Shown: positions 45,805-55,262, counted from the first letter of the stretch. The stretch is DNA of 64,000 nucleotides from an uncultured Clostridia bacterium (GCA_947632335.1 CANROX010000004.1:1-64000); one strand, 5' to 3'. Made by a program: numbers and translations. The notes: a model not told the origin generated them from the sequence alone.

Positions 45805-46459
45805 AATTATTGTTATTGAGGGCCTTGACGGGTGCGGAAAAGCTACTCAAACAGAACTCTTATATAAAAAATTACTTGAAACAGGAAAGCCGGTAAAGAA
45901 ACTTACATTTCCCTGCTATGAAAGTGAGGGTTCTGCTCCGGTAAGAATGTACCTTGAGGGACAGCTTGGGGACAACCCTGATGATGTAAACCCGTATACA
46001 GCCTCTGCCTTTTATGCAGTTGACAGGGTAACATCATTTTTAAAGGATTGGAAATCCGATTATGACAAAGGAACAATATTTCTTTGCGACAGATACAGTA
46101 CATCAAATCCAATATATCAGCTTGGAAAACTCCCCAGAGAGGAATACGACACATTTTTAGACTGGTTATATGATTTTGAACATAAAAGGCTAAAAATCCC
46201 TGCACCGGACTTTGTTCTATATCTGGATATGCCTGTAGAAGTAAGTCAAAGACTGATGTCCAAAAGGTATAAAGGGGACGAGGGTAAAAAGGATATACAC
46301 GAGAAAAATCCGGAGTTTCTTATGAGGTGCAGAGAATCTGCAAAGTATTGTGCAAAGAAAATGGGTTGGGAGGTAATTTCCTGTGCGGTGAACGGCGTTC
46401 CCAAGACCATTGACGAAGTGGCAGGGGAAGTGTATTCCCATATGAAAGGCAAGTTGTAA
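45794..46459 (+). CDS. tmk: thymidylate kinase with a variant Walker A motif
   Basis: A 221-residue protein that probably phosphorylates dTMP to dTDP, given its place directly after thyX. It begins [20 protein letters not shown]: the P-loop lysine (Lys16) is present, but the next residue is Ala17 where Ser or Thr normally holds magnesium. The DRYSTSN lid/substrate region is typical, and the C-terminus has the usual helices. I recall related clostridial proteins with Glu or another residue at this point, so it may be a divergent subfamily. The gene symbol is therefore provisional. Confidence 0.82.
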   Translation: MAGKIIVIEGLDGCGKATQTELLYKKLLETGKPVKKLTFPCYESEGSAPVRMYLEGQLGDNPDDVNPYTASAFYAVDRVTSFLKDWKSDYDKGTIFLCDRYSTSNPIYQLGKLPREEYDTFLDWLYDFEHKRLKIPAPDFVLYLDMPVEVSQRLMSKRYKGDEGKKDIHEKNPEFLMRCRESAKYCAKKMGWEVISCAVNGVPKTIDEVAGEVYSHMKGKL

Positions 46460-46466
46460 ATCATTT

Positions 46467-47357
46467 ATGATAGATTTTAAAAAACCGGAAATCAGCGACA
46501 AGTCAAGATTTCAAAAGGCACTGGATAAAACAGATTTTATGGGGTGCGACTGTTCCTTTGCAAATACTTATCTGTGGCGTGATTACTATGATATAAGAAT
46601 TGGTTTTAAAGAGGATTTTGTTTTTAAGGCCTATTTTGACAATGGTAAACCCAGCGGATACACTCTGCCTTTTGGAGGTACCGACCTAAAATGGGCTGTT
46701 AATGAGATTTTGCTGGACGCTCAGGAAAGGAATGTGGAACAGCCCCTTATAGGACTTCTTACAGAAGAAACCAAGGCTCTCTTGGAAAAAAATTTCAGCG
46801 GAAGATTTGTTTATGAAGAAAACCGTGAAAGTGCGGATTATATATATCTACAGGAAAACCTTGCATATCTTAAGGGCAGAAAATATCACGGCAAGAGAAA
46901 TCATATAAGCCAATTTGTAAGAAAGTATCCTGATTACAGGTATGTGCCCCTTACAAGGGAAAATTTCTCCGACGCCCTCCTTATTGCAGCAAAATGGTGC
47001 GATGAGAGAAAGGATATTCACGGTGAAAGCTTTGGTTCGGACTACAGTGCTATAGAGGACGGTTTCCTCCATTTTGATGAGCTTGAATTTTTTGGCGGAA
47101 TTATATATGCGGATAATCAGGCGGTAGCTATGACGGTAGCGTCCAAAATTCGGGGAAATGTGTGTGATGTCCATTTTGAAAAGTCTATTATTGAGGGGGG
47201 ATACCCCATAATTAATCAGGAATTTTCAAAAACTGCAACAGACTATAAATATCTTAACAGAGAAGAGGATATGGGTCTTGAGGGCCTGCGAAAGAGCAAG
47301 TTATCATATAGGCCGGATATTCTTTTAATGAAATATAACGCAAAACTGGTGAAGTAA
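46467..47357 (+). CDS. DUF2156-family acyltransferase-like protein
   Basis: A 296-residue protein matching DUF2156, related to the C-terminal domain of phosphatidylglycerol lysyltransferase (MprF), with the double GNAT fold of FemX-type enzymes. Landmarks are [30 protein letters not shown] and the late [16 protein letters not shown]-like segment ([22 protein letters not shown]). MprF-type proteins add amino acids from tRNA to lipids; whether this one does is unknown, as no membrane domain is present. It shares one base with the next gene, a GNAT protein, so the two probably work together. Confidence 0.85.
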   Translation: MIDFKKPEISDKSRFQKALDKTDFMGCDCSFANTYLWRDYYDIRIGFKEDFVFKAYFDNGKPSGYTLPFGGTDLKWAVNEILLDAQERNVEQPLIGLLTEETKALLEKNFSGRFVYEENRESADYIYLQENLAYLKGRKYHGKRNHISQFVRKYPDYRYVPLTRENFSDALLIAAKWCDERKDIHGESFGSDYSAIEDGFLHFDELEFFGGIIYADNQAVAMTVASKIRGNVCDVHFEKSIIEGGYPIINQEFSKTATDYKYLNREEDMGLEGLRKSKLSYRPDILLMKYNAKLVK

Positions 47358-48190
47358 TGGTTCAGTACAGTCGTGGTGATTTAAAGGGACTTTCAAAACT
47401 CAGAAAGCTCTGGGTTGAGTCCTTTAACGACACCTACAGAGGATTTCGCAATTTTATAAGAACTAACAGCAAATATTTAAGGATATATATTGCAAAGAGT
47501 GAGGGCAGTATTGTTGCTGCACTGTACCACATACCCTGTACGGTTAACGGTATAAAGGCGCATTATCTATACGGTGCCGCCACCCAAACTAAACATAGGG
47601 GAAAGGGCATTATGCGTCACCTTATCAGTTATTCTCTTGATGATGCCAAAGCTCTTGGAGAAAAACTTTCTGTACTGTATCCTGCCAACCAACACCTTTA
47701 CGGATACTACGGCAGGCTTGGTTATGAAAGGAAATGTCATAGGAAAACTGTTGTTGTTAGCAGAGATGACCTTATGAATATTGGTGAATACGGTGGGTTT
47801 TGTCCCTCTATGGGTGTGAACCAAATGGCAAGGTTCAGGAATAGTTTTCTCAAAACCGATGTACTAATTTTTCCAAGTGAATATATGAAGTATTCTGTTT
47901 CATCAACAAAAATATATGGCGGGAAGATAGTGTGCACAGATAAAGGTTATGCAATTATAGAGAAAGATGAGAATGGAGAATGTATAATTTCAGAGTTCCT
48001 TGCGGAAAAGGAAAATGTAAATATTCTCCTTGGTGAAGTGCTGAAAAACTCAAAGGCACAAAAATTTATTTTTAATTACCCCGCCTCAATGAGCCTTTTT
48101 AAAAATGAGAAGCTCTCTGAGGACGGTATGATAAAAAAACTTACAGATTGTAAAATTGATGAAGTCTATATTGGACTTTCCAATGGATAA
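47357..48190 (+). CDS. GNAT N-acetyltransferase, Eis-like length
   Basis: A 277-residue acetyltransferase. The acetyl-CoA binding motif is in LYGAATQTKHRGKGIMRHLISYSL (about residues 70-93). The following YGRLGYERK is typical. About 120 further residues form a C-terminal region that may be a sterol-carrier-like domain as in Eis proteins. The acceptor substrate is unknown. It begins in the stop codon of the DUF2156 gene (TAATG), a strong sign of coupling. Confidence 0.82.
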   Translation: MVQYSRGDLKGLSKLRKLWVESFNDTYRGFRNFIRTNSKYLRIYIAKSEGSIVAALYHIPCTVNGIKAHYLYGAATQTKHRGKGIMRHLISYSLDDAKALGEKLSVLYPANQHLYGYYGRLGYERKCHRKTVVVSRDDLMNIGEYGGFCPSMGVNQMARFRNSFLKTDVLIFPSEYMKYSVSSTKIYGGKIVCTDKGYAIIEKDENGECIISEFLAEKENVNILLGEVLKNSKAQKFIFNYPASMSLFKNEKLSEDGMIKKLTDCKIDEVYIGLSNG

Positions 48191-48200
48191 AGGAGCAATT

Positions 48201-48743
48201 ATGGTATATGTATTTTTAGCAGACGGTTGTGAAGAAGTTGAGGCTATCACACCTGTTGATATTCTTCGCAGAGGAGGAGTTACTGTTACAACAGTTGGGG
48301 TTGGCTCAAAGTCAATAACAGGTTCACACGGTATTGTAATCAACACGGATATTTCCACATCAGACCTTGTGCTTGAAGATATTGACGCAGTTGTACTTCC
48401 CGGCGGTATGCCCGGAACATTAAACCTTGAAAATGACCAAACTGTGCAGTCCGCCATTAAGTATGCGTACAATAAAAAACTTTTAATAGGTGCGATTTGT
48501 GCGGCGCCGTCTATCTTAGGACACATGGGTTATCTTGACGGAAAGAAAGCAACCTGTTATCCCGGATTTGAGGACAGCTTCGGCAAAGGTGAGTATACAG
48601 GAGAAACAGTTACCCAGTGTGGTAATATTGTTACCGGCAAAGGTCCGGGTGCGGCTGTGTGCTTTGGATTTGCACTCCTTAAAAATATTAAGGGTGAGGA
48701 AATTATGAACAAGGTTTACGGGGAAATGCAATGTCCAAAATAA
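48201..48743 (+). CDS. DJ-1/PfpI-family protein
   Basis: A 180-residue protein of the ThiJ/DJ-1 group. VFLADGCEEVEAITPVDILRR starts it, and the nucleophile Cys lies in LIGAICAAPSILGHMG, with a Glu near residue 17 that would complete the active site. Members act as glyoxalases, deglycases or stress chaperones; the exact role is not decidable here. The ATG 48201 follows aaaggagcaat; the track's start lies inside the preceding gene. It overlaps the next gene by 13 bp. Confidence 0.9.
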   Translation: MVYVFLADGCEEVEAITPVDILRRGGVTVTTVGVGSKSITGSHGIVINTDISTSDLVLEDIDAVVLPGGMPGTLNLENDQTVQSAIKYAYNKKLLIGAICAAPSILGHMGYLDGKKATCYPGFEDSFGKGEYTGETVTQCGNIVTGKGPGAAVCFGFALLKNIKGEEIMNKVYGEMQCPK

Positions 48744-49300
48744 TTCAGGATAAGGTTAAGATGCGACAGGCCCTTAAAGAGCTTAGAAGTAATATACCGA
48801 AAGATATAAAACATAAAGCGGATATTGAAATAATAAGCAGATTTCTTATGACGCCGGAGTACAGCGGGGCGCAAACCGTCCTTTGTTATGCCGGAACGAA
48901 AGAAGAAATTGATACCTCTGCACTTATTTACGCAGCTCTTGCAAATAAAAAAAGAGTTGGACTTCCAAGGTGTAACGGAGAAATTTTAGACTTTTATTAC
49001 ATAACAAGTCTACAGGACTTAATGCCGGGCTCTTTCGGAATTATGGAGCCGGACCCGAGAAAATGTAAGAGGATACTGGATTTTCGCAATAGCATACTGG
49101 TTGTTCCGGGCTTAGGATTTAGCCTTGACGGCAAAAGGATAGGCTATGGCAGAGGTTACTATGACCGCTTTATTTCCCATTATCAAGGGAAAACAATAGG
49201 CCTTTGTTACTATCCGCTGGTTAAAGTGGATATTCCCATGGAGGAAACAGATAAGAAAGTCAATCTTATCATTACAGAGAGATATACCAGAAACATCTGA
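48731..49300 (+). CDS. 5-formyltetrahydrofolate cyclo-ligase
   Basis: A 189-residue MTHFS family enzyme that returns 5-formyl-THF to 5,10-methenyl-THF using ATP. The signature GYGRGYYDRFI lies near residue 138, following VPGLGFSLDGKRI, and an N-terminal VKMRQALKELRSNIP is typical. It lies in the same gene run as thyX, which consumes a one-carbon folate, so the operon may balance folate for dTMP synthesis. Confidence 0.93.
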   Translation: MSKIIQDKVKMRQALKELRSNIPKDIKHKADIEIISRFLMTPEYSGAQTVLCYAGTKEEIDTSALIYAALANKKRVGLPRCNGEILDFYYITSLQDLMPGSFGIMEPDPRKCKRILDFRNSILVVPGLGFSLDGKRIGYGRGYYDRFISHYQGKTIGLCYYPLVKVDIPMEETDKKVNLIITERYTRNI

Positions 49301-49313
49301 TTGAAGGTGCAAT

Positions 49314-50717
49314 ATGAGTAATAATGAATTTAATGAAAATGAATTAAAATGGAGAGAAGAACGGAAAAAGAAGGTTCAGTCCTTCCATTTGAATATTGAT
49401 GAATCAGCCCTTGACGCCCCTTACACACAGGAACCGGAAAAGGAAACTCAAAGGCATTCTGAAAGGACCACTATGAGAAAGTCAGGTGGTGCAAGACAGA
49501 GTGACGAGATTAATTCCTACAGTGGCGGCAAGACCAAGGAAATGATTGAAAAGGATTATAAAAAGGCTGATAAGCGTCAAAAAAAGGAAGCAAAAAGGCG
49601 TGAAAAACGGAAAGCCAAAAAGAATAGAAGAGTTTTTACATTCATATGGCTGTTGATGGTTATTATGGCAGGTGTAATTCTTTCCCGATTTCTCCTTACA
49701 GGTATTAACGATATGCTGGCAATTTCCAGACCGGAGAATAATCGGGTGGTTGTAAAAATTCCCAGAGATGCAACCTTTGATGATGTAATAAATATTCTGT
49801 ATAAGAATAAAATTATAAAAGAAAAGGGATTTTTCAAACTCTATGCCAATATGAAACACGCTGAAAAGTACTATGAAAAAGGTACATTTAAGCTGGAAAC
49901 CAATATGGATTATGAGGCAATTATTAACTATCTGGAAAGTCCCTACAACAATGAAAAGACAATTTCTGTCCAAATTACAGAGGGTATGAATGTGGTGGAA
50001 ATCGCCAACAAACTCTACAAGGCAGGAGTTCTTTCAGACAAGGATAAATTCCTTAAAATGTGCAACAGCGACAAGTTTGATGAGGATTACGATTTTATCA
50101 AGTCACTTGGCAAGGCAAAAAATAATGGCAGGTACTATAAGCTGGAGGGTTATCTCTATCCTGATACATACACATTCTATGAAAACGAGGACCCGTCCCT
50201 TACAGTCAGCCGTATGCTGAGTAACTTTGCCGCAAAGAATGTTAATACCCTAAGTACAGCCGAGGGATATGACGAAAAGGTTTCGGTTGAGGAAAGGGCA
50301 GAGGATACAGGCTTTACCTTTGACCAGATTATGACAGTAGCGTCGCTTATACAGGCGGAGGCCGCCAACACAAAGGATATGTATAATATTAGTTCAATAC
50401 TGTTCAATAGACTTAATTCAGGTAATGCTTCAGACTTTGCCAGCTTAGGTCTTGACTCGACAATCTACTATCCTTACCGTGACAAGGACTCTGTTCCAAA
50501 GTCAGAGGGAGGAAAGAAATTTAAGAGCAAATATGACACCTACAAGCTAAAGGGACTTCCTCCGGGACCAATTTGTAATCCCAGCTCTGATGCAATCGAG
50601 GCAGCTATTAATCCGAATAACACAGACTATTACTTCTTCTGTCATGACTCTAACGGTGAAGCATATTATGCCTCAACATATGAAGAACATGAGTATAATC
50701 GCTCAATTATAGAATAA
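49314..50717 (+). CDS. mltG: endolytic peptidoglycan transglycosylase MltG
   Basis: MltG cuts nascent glycan strands at the membrane and limits chain length. The 467-residue protein has a charged cytoplasmic N-terminus of about 100 residues rich in Lys and Glu, then one membrane helix (about 105-125, FIWLLMVIMAGVILSRFLL). A LysM-like domain follows, then the YceG domain, with the catalytic Glu in ASLIQAEAAN (about residue 348) and the conserved YDTYKLKGLPPGPICNPS. The long basic cytoplasmic part is longer than in E. coli. It sits 13 bp after the folate gene. Confidence 0.95.
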   Translation: MSNNEFNENELKWREERKKKVQSFHLNIDESALDAPYTQEPEKETQRHSERTTMRKSGGARQSDEINSYSGGKTKEMIEKDYKKADKRQKKEAKRREKRKAKKNRRVFTFIWLLMVIMAGVILSRFLLTGINDMLAISRPENNRVVVKIPRDATFDDVINILYKNKIIKEKGFFKLYANMKHAEKYYEKGTFKLETNMDYEAIINYLESPYNNEKTISVQITEGMNVVEIANKLYKAGVLSDKDKFLKMCNSDKFDEDYDFIKSLGKAKNNGRYYKLEGYLYPDTYTFYENEDPSLTVSRMLSNFAAKNVNTLSTAEGYDEKVSVEERAEDTGFTFDQIMTVASLIQAEAANTKDMYNISSILFNRLNSGNASDFASLGLDSTIYYPYRDKDSVPKSEGGKKFKSKYDTYKLKGLPPGPICNPSSDAIEAAINPNNTDYYFFCHDSNGEAYYASTYEEHEYNRSIIE

Positions 50718-50732
50718 TAAAAGGACATATGT

Positions 50733-51947
50733 ATGATTAAACCGGAAATTTTAGCTCCGGCAGGGGATATGGAGTGTATAGTGAACAGCCTTAAATTTGG
50801 GGCAGACGCTGTTTATCTTGCCGGAAAACAGTTTGGAATGCGTACAGCCTCAAAGAATTTTGATAATGAGGAACTTAAACAGGCCGTTCTACTTGCACAT
50901 TCCTATAACAGTAAATTATATATAACAATCAACACACTTCCCCGTAATAATGAAATGGCTGTTCTTCCCGATTTTCTAAGTTATGCCGAGGAAATAGGAA
51001 TTGACGCCTTCATTATTGGGGATTTGGGTGTTTTTGAACTTGCAAAAAAATATGCCCCCAAGGTGGATAGGCATATCTCAACACAGGCAGGTATTGTCAA
51101 TTCCGATACGGCGGCGGCATGGTATAATATGGGAGCGTCAAGGGTTGTACTTGCCAGGGAAATGACATTTGATGATATTGGTGACATTAGGGCGAAAATA
51201 CCAAAGGGGCTTGAAATTGAATGTTTTGTCCACGGTGCAATGTGCGTGTCTTTCTCAGGCAGATGCCTTATCAGTAGTTATATGACCGGAAGAGATGCAA
51301 ACCGAGGGGACTGCGCACAGCCCTGTAGATGGAAATATCACCTTTATGAAGAAAACAGAGATGGTCAGTTCTTCCCGGTTGAGGAGGCGGACAACGGTAC
51401 TTATCTCTACAACAGCAGGGACCTGTGTATGATTGAACATATACCCCAACTTGTAAAGTCGGGAATTTCTTCCCTTAAAATTGAGGGCAGGGCAAAAAGT
51501 GCATATTATTGTGCAGTAACCACCAATGCCTACAGGCATGCTCTCAATGACTTTATGGAAGAGGGGGACAGCTATACCCTGAAACCATGGATAAAAGAGG
51601 AACTGGAAAAAATTAGTCATAGGGAGTACAGTACAGGTTTCTACCTTGGCGGTGAACCGGGACAGGTTACTTCAAACGGCGGATATATCCGTCATTACGA
51701 TGTTGTGGCTGTTTGCCAAGATAGTAACGGTAAAACGGCAAATATTACCCAGAGAAACAAATTTCTTGTGGGGGATGAGCTTGATGTACTTCCTCCATCA
51801 GGGATACCATTTAAAACAAGGTGTATATCACTAATAAATAAAAGGGGAGAACCTGTGGAAAGCGCTCCTCATGCTATGGAGGAACTGACTATCACGACAG
51901 ATAGGGAAATCCCAAAATCCTCGGTTATCAGAAAAAAGAGAGTATAA
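50733..51947 (+). CDS. U32 peptidase-family protein (tRNA hydroxylation type, TrhP-like)
   Basis: A 404-residue member of the U32 family. It begins PEILAPAGDMECIVNSLKFGADAVYL and carries the U32 signature ECFVHGAMCVSFSGRCLISS with cysteines, followed by NRGDCAQPCRWKY and LKIEGRAKSAYYCAVTTNAYR. Despite the family name, close relatives act in tRNA uridine hydroxylation (TrhP/YrrO). The cysteines probably hold an iron-sulfur cluster. Position after mltG, 15 bp away, is common in Firmicutes. Confidence 0.88.
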   Translation: MIKPEILAPAGDMECIVNSLKFGADAVYLAGKQFGMRTASKNFDNEELKQAVLLAHSYNSKLYITINTLPRNNEMAVLPDFLSYAEEIGIDAFIIGDLGVFELAKKYAPKVDRHISTQAGIVNSDTAAAWYNMGASRVVLAREMTFDDIGDIRAKIPKGLEIECFVHGAMCVSFSGRCLISSYMTGRDANRGDCAQPCRWKYHLYEENRDGQFFPVEEADNGTYLYNSRDLCMIEHIPQLVKSGISSLKIEGRAKSAYYCAVTTNAYRHALNDFMEEGDSYTLKPWIKEELEKISHREYSTGFYLGGEPGQVTSNGGYIRHYDVVAVCQDSNGKTANITQRNKFLVGDELDVLPPSGIPFKTRCISLINKRGEPVESAPHAMEELTITTDREIPKSSVIRKKRV

Positions 51948-51955
51948 ACAATACC

Positions 51956-51984
51956 TTGACTTTTTAAATGCAGTAGAATATAAT
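51956..51984 (+). promoter_or_regulatory. sigma-A-type promoter for the alaS leader
   Basis: TTGACT, 17 bp, TATAAT, placing the transcription start near 51991, at the head of the T-box leader. Confidence 0.85.
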
Positions 51985-51990
51985 AATAAA

Positions 51991-52223
51991 GACAAATTAG
52001 TAACAGGCGTTGATTAGGAAGAATTTAACAATATGCTTTTTAGAGAGGGCGGGGTCGGTGAAACTGCCTAAGTATGTGTTAATGGGCCGCCTATGAGCTC
52101 CATATGATGAATATGGCGTAAATCTGCGTTAAAGACTCCGAGAGGTAATACATTTATACTGTATTGCAACAAGGGTGGTACCACAGGAAATTTCCTGCCC
52201 CTGATTTTCAGGGGCAGGTTTTT
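51991..52223 (+). promoter_or_regulatory. T-box riboswitch, alanine specific
   Basis: The leader carries a stem I start (agagagggcggggtcggtg), and the T-box sequence aagggtggtaccac at 52171-52184. The antiterminator bulge base is T (TGGT), which would pair with the A discriminator of tRNA-Ala. A GCT at 52097-52099 in ctatGAGCTCc is a likely alanine specifier. A terminator follows and then alaS, which fits: uncharged tRNA-Ala would let transcription go on. Confidence 0.92.
52194..52223 (+). terminator. regulated terminator of the alaS T-box
   Basis: cctgcccctga and tcaggggcagg form a perfect 11-bp stem with a 3-base loop and five Ts. It is the alternative to the T-box antiterminator. Confidence 0.92.
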
Positions 52224-52261
52224 ATATTACAGAGAAAGTTTTATTGTGAGGAGAAAGAACT

Positions 52262-54907
52262 ATGCAGTGGACAGGACTTAATGAATTAAGAGAGAAGTTT
52301 CTTTCATTTATGGAATCAAAGGGTTGTCTTAGACTTCCCTCATTCTCATTAATTCCACAGGACGATAATAGCCTTCTGCTTATTAACAGCGGTATGGCTC
52401 CTATGAAAAAGTATTTTACAGGGGAGATTACACCCCCAAAAAAGAGGGTAACAACCTGTCAGAAATGTATCCGTACACCTGATATTGAAGAAGTGGGCAA
52501 AACAGACCGACACGGAACATATTTTGAAATGCTCGGCAACTTTTCATTTGGTGATTACTTCAAAAGAGAGGCAACAGCTTGGGCATGGGAATTTTTTACA
52601 AAAGTTCTTGAAATTCCAAAGGAAAAACTTTATGTTTCAGTATACCGGGAAGATGATGAAGCATATGATATTTGGACAAAAGAAGTGGGTGTAGAAGAAA
52701 GTCATATGGTTCGCCTAGGCAAGGAGGATAATTTTTGGGAACACGGTTCAGGCCCCTGCGGCCCTTGTTCCGAGATTTACTATGACAGAGGTGAATCCCA
52801 CGGCTGTGGAAAACCGGATTGTAAGGTAGGATGTGAATGCGACCGTTTTATGGAGGTGTGGAATCTTGTTTTCACACAGTTTGACAGCGACGGTCACGAT
52901 AACTATACTCCTCTTGACCACCCGAATATAGATACAGGTATGGGTCTTGAAAGGCTTGCCTGTGTAATGCAGGGTGTGGATAATCTTTTCCTTGTAGACA
53001 CAGTACAGAATATTATGAAACACATTTCATCAATAGTTGGTGTAAACTACGGTGACAGTGAAAAGAAAGATATTTCCCTAAGAGTCATTACAGACCATAT
53101 CCGTTCCACCACATTTATGATTGGCGACGGAGTTATGCCGTCAAATGAGGGTAAGGGCTATGTTCTCAGAAGACTTCTCAGGAGAGCCGCCCGTCACGGA
53201 AGAATTTTAGGCTATAATAAGCCATTCCTCTATAAAGTGGCTGATACTGTTATTAAAGAAAATGAAGAAGCATATCCCATACTCCGTGATAAGAGGGATT
53301 ATATTGTTAAACTCATTAAAGCGGAGGAGGACAATTTCAGCAAAACCATTGACCAGGGCTTACAGCTTTTGGAGGATATTATATCGAAAGAGGACGCAAA
53401 GGTTCTTTCCGGCGACGACGCCTTTAAGCTCAATGACACCTTTGGTTTTCCCATTGACCTTATTACAGAAATTGTAGGAGAAAAGGGAATGGAGGTTGAC
53501 CTTGATAGATTTAGAACCCTCCTTAAAGAGCAGAAAAAGCGTTCCAGGGACGCCCGTAAAAATGCCGGTGCAGACGCATGGATTTCCGAAAGTACCGACC
53601 TTAATGATATTCCTGCAACAGTCTTTAAGGGATACAGGGTAAGTATGACAGAGGCAAATGTTTTGGCTATTATCAAGGACGGTGAGAGAGTAAAAACCCT
53701 TACAGAGGGTGAAGATGGTATAATTATCCTTGATAAAACCACTTTCTATGCAGAGAGTGGTGGTCAGATTGGTGACACAGGTGTTATTAAAAACGGAGAA
53801 GTAACACTTGATGTAACAGATACAACTAAAAATCCCACAGGAATTTTCCTCCACAGCGTAACAGTAAATAGTGGCATAGTAAAGGTTTCTGATGTTGTTC
53901 AGGCTAAAATTGACGGCAACAGGAGAATGGATATTACTCGTAACCATACGGCGGCTCATCTGCTGCAAGCGGCTTTAAGAGAAGTTCTCGGTACCCATGT
54001 TGAGCAGGCAGGTCAGCTTGTTTCCGACAGCTACTTCCGTTTTGACTTTACCCACTTTGAACCTCTTACAGATGAAGAACTTAAAAGAGTTGAGGATATT
54101 GTAAATGAAAAAATCCTTAGCCAGCTCCAGGTTGTTTCTGAGGAAATGGACATTGAAGAGGCAAAGAAACTGGGTGCAATGATGCTCTTTGGTGAAAAGT
54201 ACGGCGACAGAGTCAGGGTGGTTAATGCAGGAGAATATTCTATAGAATTTTGCGGAGGCACCCATGTTGCCAATACATCTGACATAGGACTGTTTAAAAT
54301 AAAGTCCGAGGGTTCTGTTGCCTCCGGCGTCAGAAGAATAGAGGCTGTAACAGGCAAGGGCGTGCTAACATATCTTGACAGCGTGCTTGCGGTTGTAAAC
54401 AGTGTTACACAGTCACTTAAAGTGAACAATCCTAAGGAGCTTGTTCAGGGTGCTATACGAATGGCAAACGAACTTAAAGAAAAAGAAAAGAAAATTGACG
54501 AGTTAAATAAAAAGATTGCACAGAACGCTTCCCAAGGCGTTTTTGAAAACGCAAAAAGATATAAGGGCGTCCGCATTATTTCCGTTGCAATTAACGACGC
54601 CACAGTAGATATGCTTAGGGATTTGGCATCTAAGGCAACCGACAACAATCCAATGACAGTTGTGGTACTGGCAGGCATAAACGGTGAAAAGGTAACATTC
54701 ATCTGCGCCTGCGGTAAGGACCTGGTAACATACGGCATAAAGGCAGGGGATATTGTTAAACAGGTTGCCTCAATAGCAGGAGGAAACGGCGGCGGTAAGC
54801 CCAATATGGCTATGGCAGGCGCCAAGGACATATCAAAGGTTGACGATGCAATTATTGGGGCAGAAAATATTATTAAAACAATGGTTGACAATGCCGGTAT
54901 AGAATAA
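52262..54907 (+). CDS. alaS: alanyl-tRNA synthetase
   Basis: AlaS charges tRNA-Ala and edits mischarged Ser and Gly. The 881-residue protein opens with the aminoacylation domain (RLPSFSLIPQDDNSLLLINSGMAPMK). The editing domain has zinc-type sites HTAAHLL (about residue 560) and CGGTHV (about residue 664), followed by a coiled stretch (NELKEKEKKIDELNKKIAQ) and a DHHA1/C-Ala domain ending in GGNGGGKPNMAMAGAKD. No domain is missing. It is governed by the T-box leader directly upstream. Confidence 0.98.
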   Translation: MQWTGLNELREKFLSFMESKGCLRLPSFSLIPQDDNSLLLINSGMAPMKKYFTGEITPPKKRVTTCQKCIRTPDIEEVGKTDRHGTYFEMLGNFSFGDYFKREATAWAWEFFTKVLEIPKEKLYVSVYREDDEAYDIWTKEVGVEESHMVRLGKEDNFWEHGSGPCGPCSEIYYDRGESHGCGKPDCKVGCECDRFMEVWNLVFTQFDSDGHDNYTPLDHPNIDTGMGLERLACVMQGVDNLFLVDTVQNIMKHISSIVGVNYGDSEKKDISLRVITDHIRSTTFMIGDGVMPSNEGKGYVLRRLLRRAARHGRILGYNKPFLYKVADTVIKENEEAYPILRDKRDYIVKLIKAEEDNFSKTIDQGLQLLEDIISKEDAKVLSGDDAFKLNDTFGFPIDLITEIVGEKGMEVDLDRFRTLLKEQKKRSRDARKNAGADAWISESTDLNDIPATVFKGYRVSMTEANVLAIIKDGERVKTLTEGEDGIIILDKTTFYAESGGQIGDTGVIKNGEVTLDVTDTTKNPTGIFLHSVTVNSGIVKVSDVVQAKIDGNRRMDITRNHTAAHLLQAALREVLGTHVEQAGQLVSDSYFRFDFTHFEPLTDEELKRVEDIVNEKILSQLQVVSEEMDIEEAKKLGAMMLFGEKYGDRVRVVNAGEYSIEFCGGTHVANTSDIGLFKIKSEGSVASGVRRIEAVTGKGVLTYLDSVLAVVNSVTQSLKVNNPKELVQGAIRMANELKEKEKKIDELNKKIAQNASQGVFENAKRYKGVRIISVAINDATVDMLRDLASKATDNNPMTVVVLAGINGEKVTFICACGKDLVTYGIKAGDIVKQVASIAGGNGGGKPNMAMAGAKDISKVDDAIIGAENIIKTMVDNAGIE

Positions 54908-54910
54908 GAA

Positions 54911-54945
54911 AAAATCAGCAGGTACTATCCTGCTGATTTTCTTTT
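54911..54945 (+). terminator. intrinsic terminator after alaS
   Basis: aaaatcagcagg and cctgctgatttt form a 12-bp stem with a 6-base loop, followed by ctttt. Confidence 0.88.
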
Positions 54946-54949
54946 AACA

Positions 54950-54982
54950 AAAGAAAAAGACCATAACCCTTAGGTTATGGTC
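54950..54982 (-). terminator. intrinsic terminator for rpmB
   Basis: Read on the - strand, gaccataacc and ggttatggtc form a 10-bp stem with a 4-base loop, followed by a T-rich tail (tttttctttt). It lies 32 bases past the rpmB stop and back to back with the alaS terminator. Confidence 0.88.
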
Positions 54983-55013
54983 AATTACTTTCAACTATAA
55001 GTATAAGCGTAAA

Positions 55014-55202
55014 TTAGATTGCTCTTGTAACCTTACCTGAACGCAAGCAACGGGTGCAAGCGTAAACACGCTTAGGCTGACCGTCAACAATAGCCTTAAC
55101 TCTCTGAACATTAGGCTTCCAAGTTCTGTTGGAACGTCTATGTGAGTGAGATACCTTAATACCAAAAGTAACGCCTTTACCGCAGATTTCACATTTAGCC
55201 AT
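55014..55202 (-). CDS. rpmB: 50S ribosomal protein L28
   Basis: L28 is a small protein of the large subunit. The real start is the ATG at 55202, giving MAKCEICGKGVTFGIKVSHS, as in homologues, after caaggaggtg; the track's 75-residue version adds an unlikely leader. With CEIC and CTRC it is the zinc-binding form (62 residues), matching the zinc-type L32 in this window. It has its own promoter and terminator. Confidence 0.97.
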   Translation of the reverse strand: MAKCEICGKGVTFGIKVSHSHRRSNRTWKPNVQRVKAIVDGQPKRVYACTRCLRSGKVTRAI

Positions 55203-55262
55203 GTGTCTGCACCTCCTTGACAATAAATCATATTTCTGCAAATTACACTTTGCAACTATGTT

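Noticed and set aside
53299-54891. Several - strand ORFs of 96-202 residues opposite alaS
   Set aside because: All are antisense shadows of a complete AlaS; none shows a recognisable domain.
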